DNA of 50,387 bases from Acidobacteriota bacterium (GCA_025352795.1 JANXSF010000014.1:1-50387); one strand, 5' to 3'; positions 40,578 through 48,862 are shown, counted from the stretch's first letter. A program made the numbers and translations. The notes: generated by a model not told the origin, from the sequence alone.

Positions 40578-41709
40578 TGGGGTAAACATCCAGCGCCGTT
40601 TGGTCAATCAAAATACCCAGCACACGGACGGGAATTAAAGAGCGAACTTTGACCACACTGACTACTGTGGGCTTCACTCCAAAAAGCTCCTGCACGGTGC
40701 GAGTCATCTTCATATAAGCCGGTACTTGCACTAGTGTCTCACCTAATTTCACCCCGAAGGCATCGGTCATTTGCAATCGTACATCGGCGGCAGTTGCCGT
40801 GGCATTTTCAAGGGCGATGCCTGTATCCTGATTCTGTCCGAAAGCCGGGTTCGCTGTAGGAACTTCAACCAGGCTATACTCACTGCCGGAAAACAAGGGG
40901 ACTGCTTGAGCCAACACCGCATCGGTGCTGATTCCAGAAGATTGCCCACGCAGGTAAGAATAGTATTCCACACTGGTTTTGTCAGGATTGTTAATGCGCA
41001 CGCGCGCTCCGTCCAATTGGAAATCAGCTTTGTTGGTGAGGATCAGGGTATTGGAATTCACAAACTGAGTTAGAATTGCACCGGCAGGATCCAGGGTAAC
41101 TTTGGAGCCTTTATCGAAGCCGCTGCCAACGATTGTAATTGGGTCCCCTGCTTTAATTTTGCCGCCGCCTGGCAACACATTATAGACGGCTGGGTTGGTG
41201 CCTACCGTGATCAAGCCCGGCTTGATGGTGGATGCCAGCGTAGCTCCTAGCAAGCCTGAAAAGACAGAAGTACTGGTGTTGAGACTTACAAAGGATGCAC
41301 TTCCTGGAAACTTGTCTGCGCGAATCTTCATTGCGATGGTCAAAATGGGGTAGCCAAGTACGGTCCCAAAGGTGCCGTTCGGTGAAGTGAAGTGCAGGCT
41401 CAGCCGTCCGTTGGAAACAATGGCAGTGCCACTTACATCGCCGCCAGGAGCAATCAGATTAATGCCCAAAACATCGCTGAACATGGCTGTATCGTATACA
41501 AAGTTCACCTTGCCGGTAGAAATGGGAGAGGGTTCTGTAAGCAGCAACTTCACCTGCACCACACCACCTGCCGGGGCCGTTTCGCTACTCAGCCGTAGAG
41601 AGAGAACGCCTGGGGTTCCACCTCCACCGCCTACAACGGGCTTGCTTCCGCTGGCCATCAGAACGGTGCTAATTAAAATGAAAGGTGCTAGAAAACGAAT
41701 GAAACTCAT
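40549..41709 (-). CDS. Secreted cohesin-like / IPT domain protein
   Basis: 386 residues from ATG 41709, with GGAG seven bases upstream; two codons further a TTG is in frame but has no ribosome site. Signal peptide MSFIRFLAPFILISTVLMAS. A glycine run (VGGGGG) links to a cohesin-type beta-sandwich (GVLSLRLSSETAPAGGVVQV, FVYDTAMFSDVLGINLIAP), about 35-165. An IPT/TIG domain (VYNVLPGGGKIKAGDPITIV, about 175-250) and a C-terminal beta domain seen in acidobacterial adhesin-like proteins follow. It should be exported; a carbohydrate- or protein-binding surface role is inference. Tail-to-tail overlap of 29 bases with the CHAT gene means the two transcripts are antisense at their ends. Confidence 0.75.
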   Translation of the reverse strand: MSFIRFLAPFILISTVLMASGSKPVVGGGGGTPGVLSLRLSSETAPAGGVVQVKLLLTEPSPISTGKVNFVYDTAMFSDVLGINLIAPGGDVSGTAIVSNGRLSLHFTSPNGTFGTVLGYPILTIAMKIRADKFPGSASFVSLNTSTSVFSGLLGATLASTIKPGLITVGTNPAVYNVLPGGGKIKAGDPITIVGSGFDKGSKVTLDPAGAILTQFVNSNTLILTNKADFQLDGARVRINNPDKTSVEYYSYLRGQSSGISTDAVLAQAVPLFSGSEYSLVEVPTANPAFGQNQDTGIALENATATAADVRLQMTDAFGVKLGETLVQVPAYMKMTRTVQELFGVKPTVVSVVKVRSLIPVRVLGILIDQTALDVYPINVFGVPVP

Positions 41710-41754
41710 AATCAATCTCCGATGATTTACTTAATTATTTTATTTAACTTTGCC

Positions 41755-42453
41755 TTACTTAACAGCGACTCGAAACTTCCGTGTTTCTGAGTCCGCTATT
41801 TGCTTACCTTGGCCGTCGTAGGCGATCACTTTCCATAGGATGGTCTTGCCTGGCAACAACTGTTTTTTGAGCGATTCCGGAATAACCAGTTCGGTAGTGG
41901 TGCTGGTTCCATTCCATAATTCCACATGATCCACTTCAAATACTATCACCCGATAGGCGGAACTGCTTGTTAACTTCTCCCATCGGAACAAAGATGGAGT
42001 AAGATTAATATCTTCAATTGGCTCAATCAGTTGAATGCTTGTGGCACGTAAGGTGGATACATTAGGAATGTCGCCAGGGAATGTCGGTTCCGGGGTACTG
42101 GCATTGCGAGTAAGCATGGTGCCAGCCACAACAACCATCAAGGCCGCCATTCCAAACGAAACTTGTGGAGCGAAAATCTGCTTCCACCAGGGAGCCGGGG
42201 CAATGGCCGATTGCACCGTTTTCGCTGTTTTCGCAGCTACAAACCGCAGGTCGGCGACTTCTTCGGGACGCGCTTCAGCCGCTTCAAACTCAAGATAAAG
42301 CGTCAGTTCGCTCTTGCAATGGGCGCATTCCTTCAAATGATTCTCAATTTGAAGTGGGCGGGTAGAATGCACCAATTCATCCAGAGGCGGACAATCGGCA
42401 GTGACTTCAAGTGCCCGGCGCATTAATTCGTTCTCCCCGTCATGGGTTGGCAT
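41755..42453 (-). CDS. Anti-sigma factor with zinc-binding N-terminal domain
   Basis: 232 residues from ATG 42453, which overlaps the sigma gene end by 14 bases. The N-terminal part has the His-x3-Cys-x2-Cys zinc motif in HLKECAHCKSELTLYLEFE (a zf-HC2-type anti-sigma domain). A transmembrane helix (FGMAALMVVVAGTML, about 118-132) follows. The periplasmic part has Ig-like strands (ESLKKQLLPGKTILWKVIAY). In known systems the N-terminal domain holds the sigma factor at the membrane until a signal reaches the outer part. It is translated from the same mRNA as the sigma factor, which suits stoichiometric control. The signal is unknown; the extracytoplasmic domain has no recognisable ligand site. 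Confidence 0.85.
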   Translation of the reverse strand: MPTHDGENELMRRALEVTADCPPLDELVHSTRPLQIENHLKECAHCKSELTLYLEFEAAEARPEEVADLRFVAAKTAKTVQSAIAPAPWWKQIFAPQVSFGMAALMVVVAGTMLTRNASTPEPTFPGDIPNVSTLRATSIQLIEPIEDINLTPSLFRWEKLTSSSAYRVIVFEVDHVELWNGTSTTTELVIPESLKKQLLPGKTILWKVIAYDGQGKQIADSETRKFRVAVK

Positions 42454-43033
42454 TGGGTGTCCCCTCTTTCCATCGAGCCACGGCCGCATTCAATTTGCGT
42501 CTGGCGCTGACTACGTGCGCTTTTGCTCCGCTGGAGTTGGTTAATCCCAACAGCCGCGTGATTGCATCTAAAGGCATTTCGTCCACATAATGCAGCGTCA
42601 TCACACGCTGTTCGGTCGGTTCCAGCGATTCCTGCATGAACTGTCGCATCAGATTGGTTAATTGCGAGCTTTCCAGTTGCGCATGAGCATCCGGCGAAGT
42701 GTCGGCCATGACCAGTTCCAAAGCAGGTTCCATAGATTGTTCGGGTGCTGCCTGTGTGGACCGCCAACGGTTTCGGCAATGATTCCGCGTTACCGTAAAA
42801 AGCCAGGTAGAAAATTTCGCATCGCCGCGAAAAGATTCCAAGTGTTTGTGAACATTGAGAAAAACTTCTTGAGCCAAGTCGGCGGCTGATTCCTTGTTCC
42901 CGGTAAATCGCAGGCACCAGAGCGATACTTTCTGGTAGTTGCGCTGAAATAGAAGGTTCAGATGCGGGTCGCCTGCTTGAGATCCCCGTGCACGGAACTG
43001 GGCAATCAGTTCCTCGTCGGAGAGTTTGTCCAT
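42440..43033 (-). CDS. ECF-type RNA polymerase sigma factor
   Basis: 197 residues. Region 2 (about 30-95): NYQKVSLWCLRFTGNKESAA, DLAQEVFLNVHKHLESFRGD and AKFSTWLFTVTRNHCRNRWR, which bind the core polymerase and the -10 element. Region 4 (about 130-185): LEPTEQRVMTLHYVDEMPLD, AITRLLGLTNSSGAKAHVVS, a helix-turn-helix for the -35 element. No region 3, as in ECF sigma factors. The downstream anti-sigma gene overlaps by 14 bases. A TATAAT-like box (minus strand, 43045-43040) lies seven bases from the ATG, with no good -35 partner, so the promoter is uncertain and may itself be ECF-dependent. Which envelope stress it answers is not visible; the cohesin-like gene downstream may be part of its regulon. 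Confidence 0.92.
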   Translation of the reverse strand: MDKLSDEELIAQFRARGSQAGDPHLNLLFQRNYQKVSLWCLRFTGNKESAADLAQEVFLNVHKHLESFRGDAKFSTWLFTVTRNHCRNRWRSTQAAPEQSMEPALELVMADTSPDAHAQLESSQLTNLMRQFMQESLEPTEQRVMTLHYVDEMPLDAITRLLGLTNSSGAKAHVVSARRKLNAAVARWKEGTPNANP

Positions 43034-43138
43034 AGTTGCGATTATAACTGTAACGCTGCACGGATATTAGGACAGATGTAAAACCTTAACGGAACAGGAA
43101 AATGTAACTATTTTTAATTTGAATTCTCTTCAGGCCTT

Positions 43139-43220
43139 TGAAACACCGCTCCCTCGCGGTCACGGCTCTATAGAATCAGTGCGTTACAGAGCCGTGACCG
43201 CTAGGGGAGCGGTCTTTTAA
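43139..43220. repeat. 82-bp palindromic element, copy 2, inside the 3' end of lpxA
   Basis: TGAAACACCGCTCCCTCGCG to AGGGGAGCGGTCTTTTAA; same length and arms as copy 1 at 29666-29747. Inner arms CGGTCACGGCTC and GAGCCGTGACCG pair around TATAGAATCAGTGCGTTACA. It supplies the last 14 codons and stop of lpxA (stop at 43176-43178). Confidence 0.85.
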
Positions 43221-44012
43221 CCCCACGTCTGGTCGGCAGATGCCGCGTTTTGACCGACGGATGAAGGCGACCAGATAATCCACGTCCTCGCCACCAATGG
43301 TTTCCAGTTGCTGCAGAGCATCCTTAAGTTTCAGATTTAATTGATACAGAGTTCGATACGCCAGCTTCAGTCGGGCAATTCGATCCTGCGTAAACCCCGA
43401 ACGCCGCAATCCCACTTTGTTTAACCCAACGGGTGCTACATAAAGTCCGCTGTAAAGGAAGAATGGAGGTACATCTTTGTTCACCCGCACACTGCCCCCC
43501 ACCATGGCCAGCCTCCCGACCCTGGAAAACTGGTGGATGCCCACGCCGCCGGAAACAAATGCCTGATCCTCAATTTCCACGTAACCAGCCACTAGTGCAC
43601 AACTGGCGATGGTGCAACCTGACCCGATGATGGCGTTGTGGGCAATGTGGCCCGACGTCATCACGTAATTGTCATCCCCAATGATGGTGGAAGATTCCGG
43701 CTTGGTGCCGCGGGAAATGGTGTAGTGCTCCCGAATCTTGTTTCTGTGCCCCAACGTTAGATAACTGCGCTCCCCCGTGAAATTTTTGTCTAACGGATCG
43801 GTACCAAGCACAGTATGGGCTGAAATTTCATTGCCATCGCCCAGAGTGGTCCAGCGTTTCAAGAAAACGTAGGGTTCCAGCACACAATTGGCACCAACAA
43901 CCACATCTTGTTCGACAATACAAAAATCGCCGATAACGGTCTGTGGACCAATCCGCGCTTCCGGGTGCACTCGGGCAAGTGGGGAAATCTGCGCGGAAGG
44001 ATCAATCAGCAT
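43176..44012 (-). CDS. lpxA: Acyl-[ACP]--UDP-N-acetylglucosamine O-acyltransferase
   Basis: 278 residues; E. coli LpxA has 262. The N-terminal left-handed beta-helix shows repeated hexapeptides (PSAQISPLARVHPEARIGPQ, TVIGDFCIVEQDVVVGANCV). The catalytic histidine lies in MTSGHIAHNAIIGSGCTIAS, matching the GHIAHD site of E. coli. The C-terminal helices (GFTQDRIARLKLAYRTLYQL, LKLKDALQQLETIGGEDVDY) are also typical. It moves a 3-hydroxyacyl chain from ACP to UDP-GlcNAc, the first step of lipid A synthesis, in the cytosol as a trimer. The final 14 residues (LKDRSPSGHGSVTH) are encoded by the palindromic element, replacing the original end; the native protein probably ended near FIRRSKRGICRP. Activity is probably kept because the active site and helices are intact. 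Confidence 0.93.
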   Translation of the reverse strand: MLIDPSAQISPLARVHPEARIGPQTVIGDFCIVEQDVVVGANCVLEPYVFLKRWTTLGDGNEISAHTVLGTDPLDKNFTGERSYLTLGHRNKIREHYTISRGTKPESSTIIGDDNYVMTSGHIAHNAIIGSGCTIASCALVAGYVEIEDQAFVSGGVGIHQFSRVGRLAMVGGSVRVNKDVPPFFLYSGLYVAPVGLNKVGLRRSGFTQDRIARLKLAYRTLYQLNLKLKDALQQLETIGGEDVDYLVAFIRRSKRGICRPDVGLKDRSPSGHGSVTH

Positions 44013-44018
44013 CTCTTA

Positions 44019-44855
44019 CTAGAGATAGCGCACTTTAGATCCATGGCGCGCTTCCAATGTGGACGCCAGCTCTTCTGGTGCCAAAATCATTTGCGATTCT
44101 CCGATCTCAACCGGCTTACCGGACAGATTTAAGCGCAGAGCAATTTCCTGGAATCGCTGCACAACATTGATCTCGTTGAGATTCTTAATTGGATGGTGAA
44201 CGGTGCGGCAAGGGTAAACCAGGCGCAGTTCGTTGCACTCCAATTCAATGCGCAACAGCACCCAGTATCCCGAGGCCGCCAACATCAACAAGGCGAACCC
44301 GTAGAACCAATATGCAATGGATTCCTGATGCGGGAATCGCGAGTAGGAGTATCCCAAGGCCCCAATCAGCGGTGGCACCATGAAAAACATGCGCCGTACC
44401 AGGGAAGAACGAATGGAGAGGGGTTCCTTTGGAGGAGGCCCAAAAGCGTCTTTGGCAATACGATGGCGCAGAATACTGTACAACTGTGGATAATCCTTAA
44501 ACTGTTTGTGAATGGACAAAACGCCCCGTTGGCTATGCAGATTCAGGCGATGGAGAGTGGGCTTTTGTTCCACCGATTCAATTTCCGACCAGGTAAATGC
44601 CTTGGTCCAAAACATGCGGCGAAGAGAGATTTTGTCTTCCTCAAGCTTCAGTTCGGTGAAAACAATATTCACCACCAGGAAGGGGATCAAGGAACAGGCA
44701 AGGAAGGCCCAAACTCGCGACATACCCCCCGGTGCCAGTTGAATATTCCCGACAATAATCCCTTCAAGAATCAACAAGGGGATGAAGCCTAAAAGGCTAA
44801 CGGCAATCCGTAAGGATTTGGGGTAGCGGAACGTTAATATTTTCGTTTTCGACAT
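44019..44855 (-). CDS. Membrane protein with PH-like domains
   Basis: 278 residues from ATG 44855, with AGGAG six bases upstream; the longer frame from 44870 has no better site. Two repeats of two hydrophobic helices followed by a beta-rich segment: SLRIAVSLLGFIPLLILEGI and AFLACSLIPFLVVNIVFTEL, then LEEDKISLRRMFWTKAFTWS; later MFFMVPPLIGALGYSYS and WFYGFALLMLAASGYWVLLR, then LECNELRLVYPCRTVHHPIK. This hairpin-plus-PH arrangement resembles bacterial PH-domain (bPH/YdbS-like) membrane proteins. Function unknown. It precedes lpxA by six bases on the same transcript, so a role in envelope or lipid A biogenesis is possible (inference). Confidence 0.7.
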   Translation of the reverse strand: MSKTKILTFRYPKSLRIAVSLLGFIPLLILEGIIVGNIQLAPGGMSRVWAFLACSLIPFLVVNIVFTELKLEEDKISLRRMFWTKAFTWSEIESVEQKPTLHRLNLHSQRGVLSIHKQFKDYPQLYSILRHRIAKDAFGPPPKEPLSIRSSLVRRMFFMVPPLIGALGYSYSRFPHQESIAYWFYGFALLMLAASGYWVLLRIELECNELRLVYPCRTVHHPIKNLNEINVVQRFQEIALRLNLSGKPVEIGESQMILAPEELASTLEARHGSKVRYL

Positions 44856-44971
44856 CAGAACTCCTGCCATCCGCGGAAGTCAGCAACTCAGCGGAGAATT
44901 AAACACCTGAGCAGCACCAGGAAGGGCTGTAAATAGATCTATCGTCAGTGAAGAGAAAAATATCCACTGCT

Positions 44972-45011
44972 GGAGGCGGAATATTTTGATGGCACAAAGC
45001 ACTTGGAGAAG
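44972..45011 (+). other. Ribosome site and start of a gene cut off by repeat copy B
   Basis: GGAGG at 44972-44976 and ATG 44989 read MAQSTWR before the repeat begins at 45012. The frame then runs on through the element to a TAG in about 45 codons, with no recognisable product. The spacing of 12 bases is longer than ideal. Comparable truncated starts precede copies C and D. Confidence 0.35.
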
Positions 45012-45372
45012 GAAGAACTGGGTCAGCCTGAACTTACCCCTTAACCATGATGTGAAACGGAGGCAGAGCCATCTGGCACGTTTCCTCGTTTCGGCAGATT
45101 TGAAGACAATCACAAAAGGTGCTTAGATTGATTAAGTTATGGCTTAATTTAATATTCGTCTGCGAGCGAACCCCAAGGAACGATGGCGTGGCAAATCGGA
45201 ATCTGCGAGCGCGAATAAAAGCGATATCCTCGGTACCCACGCCGAAACTCGCCTAGAGAGCCGTAAAACTGGCCTTTTTTGCATCTCTGGGTGAACACGA
45301 AATTGTGCCAGTCAGATCTGCCTCCTTATTGGTGAGTCGAAAAGGTGTAAGTTCAGGCTGACCCAGTATTCC
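45012..45372. repeat. 360-bp repeat family, copy B
   Basis: Left end GAAGAACTGGGTCAGCCTGA and ACTTACCCCTTA, then GATGTGAAACGGAGGCAGAG. Right end ATCTGCCTCCTTATTGGTGA, AAAAGGTGTAAGTTCAGGCT and GACCCAGTATT. The outer ACTGGGTCAGCCTGAACTTA and TAAGTTCAGGCTGACCCAGT are exact inverted repeats over 20 bases, the best-kept ends of the family. On the minus strand it reads LTNKEADLTGTIS and TEDIAFIRARRFRFATPSFL with one stop in between, similar to translations of copies A and C. Confidence 0.85.
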
Positions 45373-45538
45373 ACATTGGATGAAGGGTATCCTCTGGCTT
45401 TATGCTACAACACTGCTATGGGTCCAACCTGATCGTGCGCTTCCCATGGCGTCGGCGGCCATACCAAACCGGAAGTCTACCCATAACCGGTCAAGCTGGT
45501 ATGGGTGGACTTCCATCATTCGATACTGAAGAAAACCC

Positions 45539-46015
45539 CTAGTGCATCTTGCGTCCGTTGGCGGTGACCATTGCCTCTTGAGGAGTGAACACGATTCCTC
45601 TGAATTCCTTGCCACCATCGACAATCACAAAGCGCACCACAACTACAGGGAACGACAATCCAGGAATGAAAAGGCTGTACGAGCCTGAGCAGTCACGGTT
45701 AACAGTGTAAGTTCCAGCGCCGGCCCGCCCCAACACTGGACCACTGAGGGAGCCTTTCGCGTTTTCCAGTTGCGTAAAACCACCTTCTCCATCAAAGTTG
45801 TGAACAACCACCGTCAGAAACTGTTCAAGCGTGCCTATAGCAGTGCTTGGGATCCCGGGCAAAACGGTTGAAGCAGGAGCCGTTCCGTTCACCATGACCC
45901 CAAAAGCTCCCTTTAGGTTTAAGTTATTGCAAGGGGCCTCCAGGTTTGCCTGTGCGCAAAGACTGACGGCCGAAAGCAGGAACGAAGCTAGCCGGACATA
46001 TACGTACTTGTTCAT
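45539..46015 (-). CDS. Small secreted protein related to the duplicated protein at 29851
   Basis: 158 residues. AAGGAGAT lies seven bases before ATG 46015. Signal peptide MNKYVYVRLASFLLSAVSLC, cleaved after AQA. Mature protein begins with CNNLNLKGAFGVMVNG, then GTYTVNRDCSGSYSLFIPG, and VVVVRFVIVDGGKEFRGIVF. The cysteine in DCSGS and the following strand with FVIVDGG match, by eye, the B module of the 584-residue protein at 29851-31605 (DCSGGTLQF and YEFVFADG). So this is a one-module member of the same secreted family; function unknown. It is divergent from the large membrane regulator (46163), with a palindrome in the shared 147-base region, which suggests control by that regulator. Confidence 0.8.
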   Translation of the reverse strand: MNKYVYVRLASFLLSAVSLCAQANLEAPCNNLNLKGAFGVMVNGTAPASTVLPGIPSTAIGTLEQFLTVVVHNFDGEGGFTQLENAKGSLSGPVLGRAGAGTYTVNRDCSGSYSLFIPGLSFPVVVVRFVIVDGGKEFRGIVFTPQEAMVTANGRKMH

Positions 46016-46036
46016 TTGGTAAATCTCCTTAGGTTG

Positions 46037-46051
46037 GGGTGTTGACCACCC
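46037..46051. promoter_or_regulatory. GGGTG-N5-CACCC palindrome (candidate operator)
   Basis: GGGTGTTGACCACCC: five-base arms around TTGAC, between the secreted-protein start (46015) and the winged-helix regulator start (46163). OmpR-type winged-helix regulators often bind their own divergent promoter. Function is inference. Confidence 0.35.
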
Positions 46052-46162
46052 GCCGATTGATCATGCAGCACACTAGCCAATACCACCATGGAGAGAACCT
46101 GTAGAGAATCTGTATTTCACCTGAATCCCTGTGGGACAATTGCACTTAGCGTTCAAATAGGC

Positions 46163-48862
46163 ATGGATCAGGTAAATTTCAATCTTGACTTCGAGGCACA
46201 TGAACTAACTTGCGCCGGTGCGCCTATTAAGCTGGAACGCATCCCTATGGCCGTTCTCTTTCTCCTTGTTCGGCGCAAGGGACAACTGGTGACTCGCGAT
46301 GAGATCATCGAAACTGTTTGGAGCAAAGATCGCTTTCTGGATGTGGACAACAGCATCAATACGGCGATCCGGAAACTGCGCCGGGCATTTGGAGACAGCC
46401 CGGAAAATCCCCTCTATATCCAAACGGTGTCCGGTAGGGGCTACCGGTTCGTTGGTCCCATCACCACTGCAAACTCCCATTCTGGTGCTGGTCAGGAAAC
46501 GGATCCGGCAAAGCGGGTTGATCTGGTGGAGGATGAAACCATAAGTGGTCCGCTGCCGTTGGGTCAAGCTGCGGAATATGCAGGCCAGATCCTGGATGCG
46601 TTAGATGCCGCGCATCGCAAGGGGATCACTTATGGCGAACTTAAGACCGCCAACATCATCGTTACCAGGCAAGGCATCAAGCTACTCGAATTGGGATTGG
46701 AGCAACCGGCTGATGCCACTGCCGCGCCCGGCACATTGCAATACATGGCTCCGGAGCAGTTACACGGGGCGCCCGCCAGTGCCCGCACTGATATTTTCGC
46801 CTTCGGGTGTGTGTTTTATGAGATGATTTCCGGCCGACCGGCATTTCAAGGTGAGACCACTGCTATTGTCAAGGAGGCGATCCTGGAACGCGAACCAGCG
46901 CCACTGGACTTGCCCGCGCCGCTTATGCGCGTGATCGCGACTTGCTTAGCGAAGGACCCTGGCGAACGCTTTCAAAGCGCGCTAGATCTGAAGCGCGCCC
47001 TATCCTGGGTGATGGAGCAGCCACCTGTATTGGCCAAGCCTCTGCCGAAGCCAAAATTGCCGTGGATTACTGCTGCCATGCTCGGGCTAATTGTAGCCGC
47101 AGGTTCGTGGATGGCTCGGCACAATCTGAACCGGCCAGCCGAAGAAAGCCCTTTAATCCATGTGGATTTGGATGCTGGATCTGGTCCTATCTCTCAGCCC
47201 GCCATTTCGCGCGACGGAAAACACATTGCGTTTATATCCAAGGGCTCATTGGCTATCCGCCGCCTTGACGAAGGGAAGTTTAGTATAATTCCTGGAACCG
47301 ACGGGGCATCTTTCCCCTTCTTTTCGCCGGACGGCCGTTGGGTGGCCTTTTTCGCCAACAACAAGTTGAGGAAAATGCCTGTTGAAGGCGGCGGGGCAGT
47401 CACGCTTTGCGAGACCGAATCGGCGGGTGGGGGAACTTGGGGTGATGACGGATACATTGTAGCTTCGATCGATCACGCACGCGGACTTTCGCGGATATCC
47501 GCTTCGGGAGGGACGGCGGTACGGATCACAGATTCCAAAGCCGACCCCGCCGGCCAGGGTATCCATTTATGGCCACGATCGCTTCCAGGTGGTAAGGGAC
47601 TTCTGTTCGGAGCAGCCAACGGAACTTTTCGTGGGTCGCTGCGGGTGCTGACTCCGAAGGGGCAAAAAACGCTGGTGGAAGATTCGTTTCAGGGAATGTA
47701 CCTCGATAGCGGATACTTGGTCTACCATCAGCGGGGAACTCTATTTGCTGCGCCGATGGATCTGGATCGGCTTGAACTGACGGGGCCTCCCATGCCTCTT
47801 GTGGAGGAAGTCGCTTATACAAATTTACGCGCGGATTTCGACCTGAGCGCTTCCGGTTCTTTAGTCTATTACAAAAGCACAGCCCTCAATAAAATCCCGG
47901 TGTGGCTATTGTCATCTGGCGAAATCCAACCGCTGCCGGTTAAACCCGGCAAATACACCAGCCCCAGGCTTTCCCCCGACGGAAAACGCCTTGCTGTTTC
48001 GCTAATCGAACAAGGGAAGCAAAATCTTTGGGTCTATGATTTAATCCGGCAGACGTTTACGCGCTTGACGTTTTCTGGCGAAGCTGACCTGCTTCCAACG
48101 TGGACGCCAGACGGAGAGTTCCTTGCATTCCGGTCGGGAAATTCGCTGTCCTGGATGCGATCCGATGGAAGCGGGAAGCCGGAGCGTTTGGAGGGGGTCA
48201 GTCCAAATTCCGGCCCTTCGGATTTCTCCCGTGATGGAAAATGGCTGACCTTCTGGCCTCTTGGGCCAGATTCGGACCTCTGGGTTGTTCCGGTGGAGAG
48301 GCCAGCCGGCGGGCTAAAGTTGGGCAAACCCCGGCTTTTGTTGGAACACGCAGGTTCGAAAGGGCGGCCTGTCATCTCGCCCGATGGACGTTGGCTGGCT
48401 TATACCTCTAATGAATCCCGCCGCTTTGAAACCTATGTGGCACCATTCATGCCGGAAGGGGGAGCGAAGCAAGGCAAATGGCAAGTCTCGAATGTAGGCG
48501 GGTTTGCCCCCATTTGGTCGCCGAATGGGCGTGATTTGTTCTTTCAGAGCACCGATCAGCGCATTCAGGCGGTGGCTTACCGGCAGCGTGGTGATTCGTT
48601 CCTGGCCGAAAAGCCACGGTACTGGTCAAAGGCCCGGACTGCAGACTTTTTCGGAGCTTTTGACGTAGCGCCAGACGGCATGCGTGTGGTGGCACTGGTT
48701 CCTGCCGAGGATATCGAACCGGAGAAGTTTTTGCGGTTGTTGTTCAATGTTGGTAGTGAATTGCACCGGAAACATGGGGTCCAAACATGGGGTCAGGGGT
48801 CCCAAACATGGGGTCAGAGACCTCGAGTCCCTATTGTTGACGAAAATTGGATTTCCTTCTAA
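46163..48862 (+). CDS. Membrane-bound winged-helix regulator with a pseudokinase segment and beta-propeller
   Basis: 899 residues from ATG 46163; the frame opens at 46088 but the first 25 residues look non-protein. Residues 1-105: OmpR-type winged helix (VRRKGQLVTRDEIIETVWSK, NSINTAIRKLRRAFGDSPEN, VSGRGYRFVG). Residues about 133-285: C-lobe of a protein kinase only. The catalytic loop reads AAHRKGITYGELKTANIIV, where HRD is replaced by YGE, and DFG is replaced by ELG; GTLQYMAPEQLHG and DIFAFGCVFYEMISGRPAF are kept. With no N-lobe it cannot be an active kinase. A membrane helix (WITAAMLGLIVAAGSWMA, about 300-318) follows, then a TolB/PD40-type propeller (PAISRDGKHIAFISKG, LSPDGKRLAVSL, FSRDGKWLTFW, ISPDGRWLAYTS). 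Thus a CadC/ToxR-like sensor built from Acidobacteria-type kinase parts. The last codons run into a REP cluster. Confidence 0.85.
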   Translation: MDQVNFNLDFEAHELTCAGAPIKLERIPMAVLFLLVRRKGQLVTRDEIIETVWSKDRFLDVDNSINTAIRKLRRAFGDSPENPLYIQTVSGRGYRFVGPITTANSHSGAGQETDPAKRVDLVEDETISGPLPLGQAAEYAGQILDALDAAHRKGITYGELKTANIIVTRQGIKLLELGLEQPADATAAPGTLQYMAPEQLHGAPASARTDIFAFGCVFYEMISGRPAFQGETTAIVKEAILEREPAPLDLPAPLMRVIATCLAKDPGERFQSALDLKRALSWVMEQPPVLAKPLPKPKLPWITAAMLGLIVAAGSWMARHNLNRPAEESPLIHVDLDAGSGPISQPAISRDGKHIAFISKGSLAIRRLDEGKFSIIPGTDGASFPFFSPDGRWVAFFANNKLRKMPVEGGGAVTLCETESAGGGTWGDDGYIVASIDHARGLSRISASGGTAVRITDSKADPAGQGIHLWPRSLPGGKGLLFGAANGTFRGSLRVLTPKGQKTLVEDSFQGMYLDSGYLVYHQRGTLFAAPMDLDRLELTGPPMPLVEEVAYTNLRADFDLSASGSLVYYKSTALNKIPVWLLSSGEIQPLPVKPGKYTSPRLSPDGKRLAVSLIEQGKQNLWVYDLIRQTFTRLTFSGEADLLPTWTPDGEFLAFRSGNSLSWMRSDGSGKPERLEGVSPNSGPSDFSRDGKWLTFWPLGPDSDLWVVPVERPAGGLKLGKPRLLLEHAGSKGRPVISPDGRWLAYTSNESRRFETYVAPFMPEGGAKQGKWQVSNVGGFAPIWSPNGRDLFFQSTDQRIQAVAYRQRGDSFLAEKPRYWSKARTADFFGAFDVAPDGMRVVALVPAEDIEPEKFLRLLFNVGSELHRKHGVQTWGQGSQTWGQRPRVPIVDENWISF
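48770..48815. repeat. Three AAACATGGGGTC units at the 3' end of the regulator gene
   Basis: AAACATGGGGTC at 48770-48781, 48783-48794 and 48804-48815, with GGGGTC/GACC-type hairpin potential. It resembles REP units; it encodes the tail HGVQTWGQGSQTWGQR of the regulator, so the natural end of that protein was probably before it, near FNVGSELHR. Confidence 0.6.

Noticed and set aside
42423-43061. 212-codon alternative frame over the sigma factor
   Set aside because: The sigma-factor frame shows regions 2 and 4 clearly; the other frame has no pattern.
44193-44792. 199-codon plus-strand frame
   Set aside because: Antisense to the PH-like membrane protein, whose hydrophobic repeats and ribosome site are convincing.
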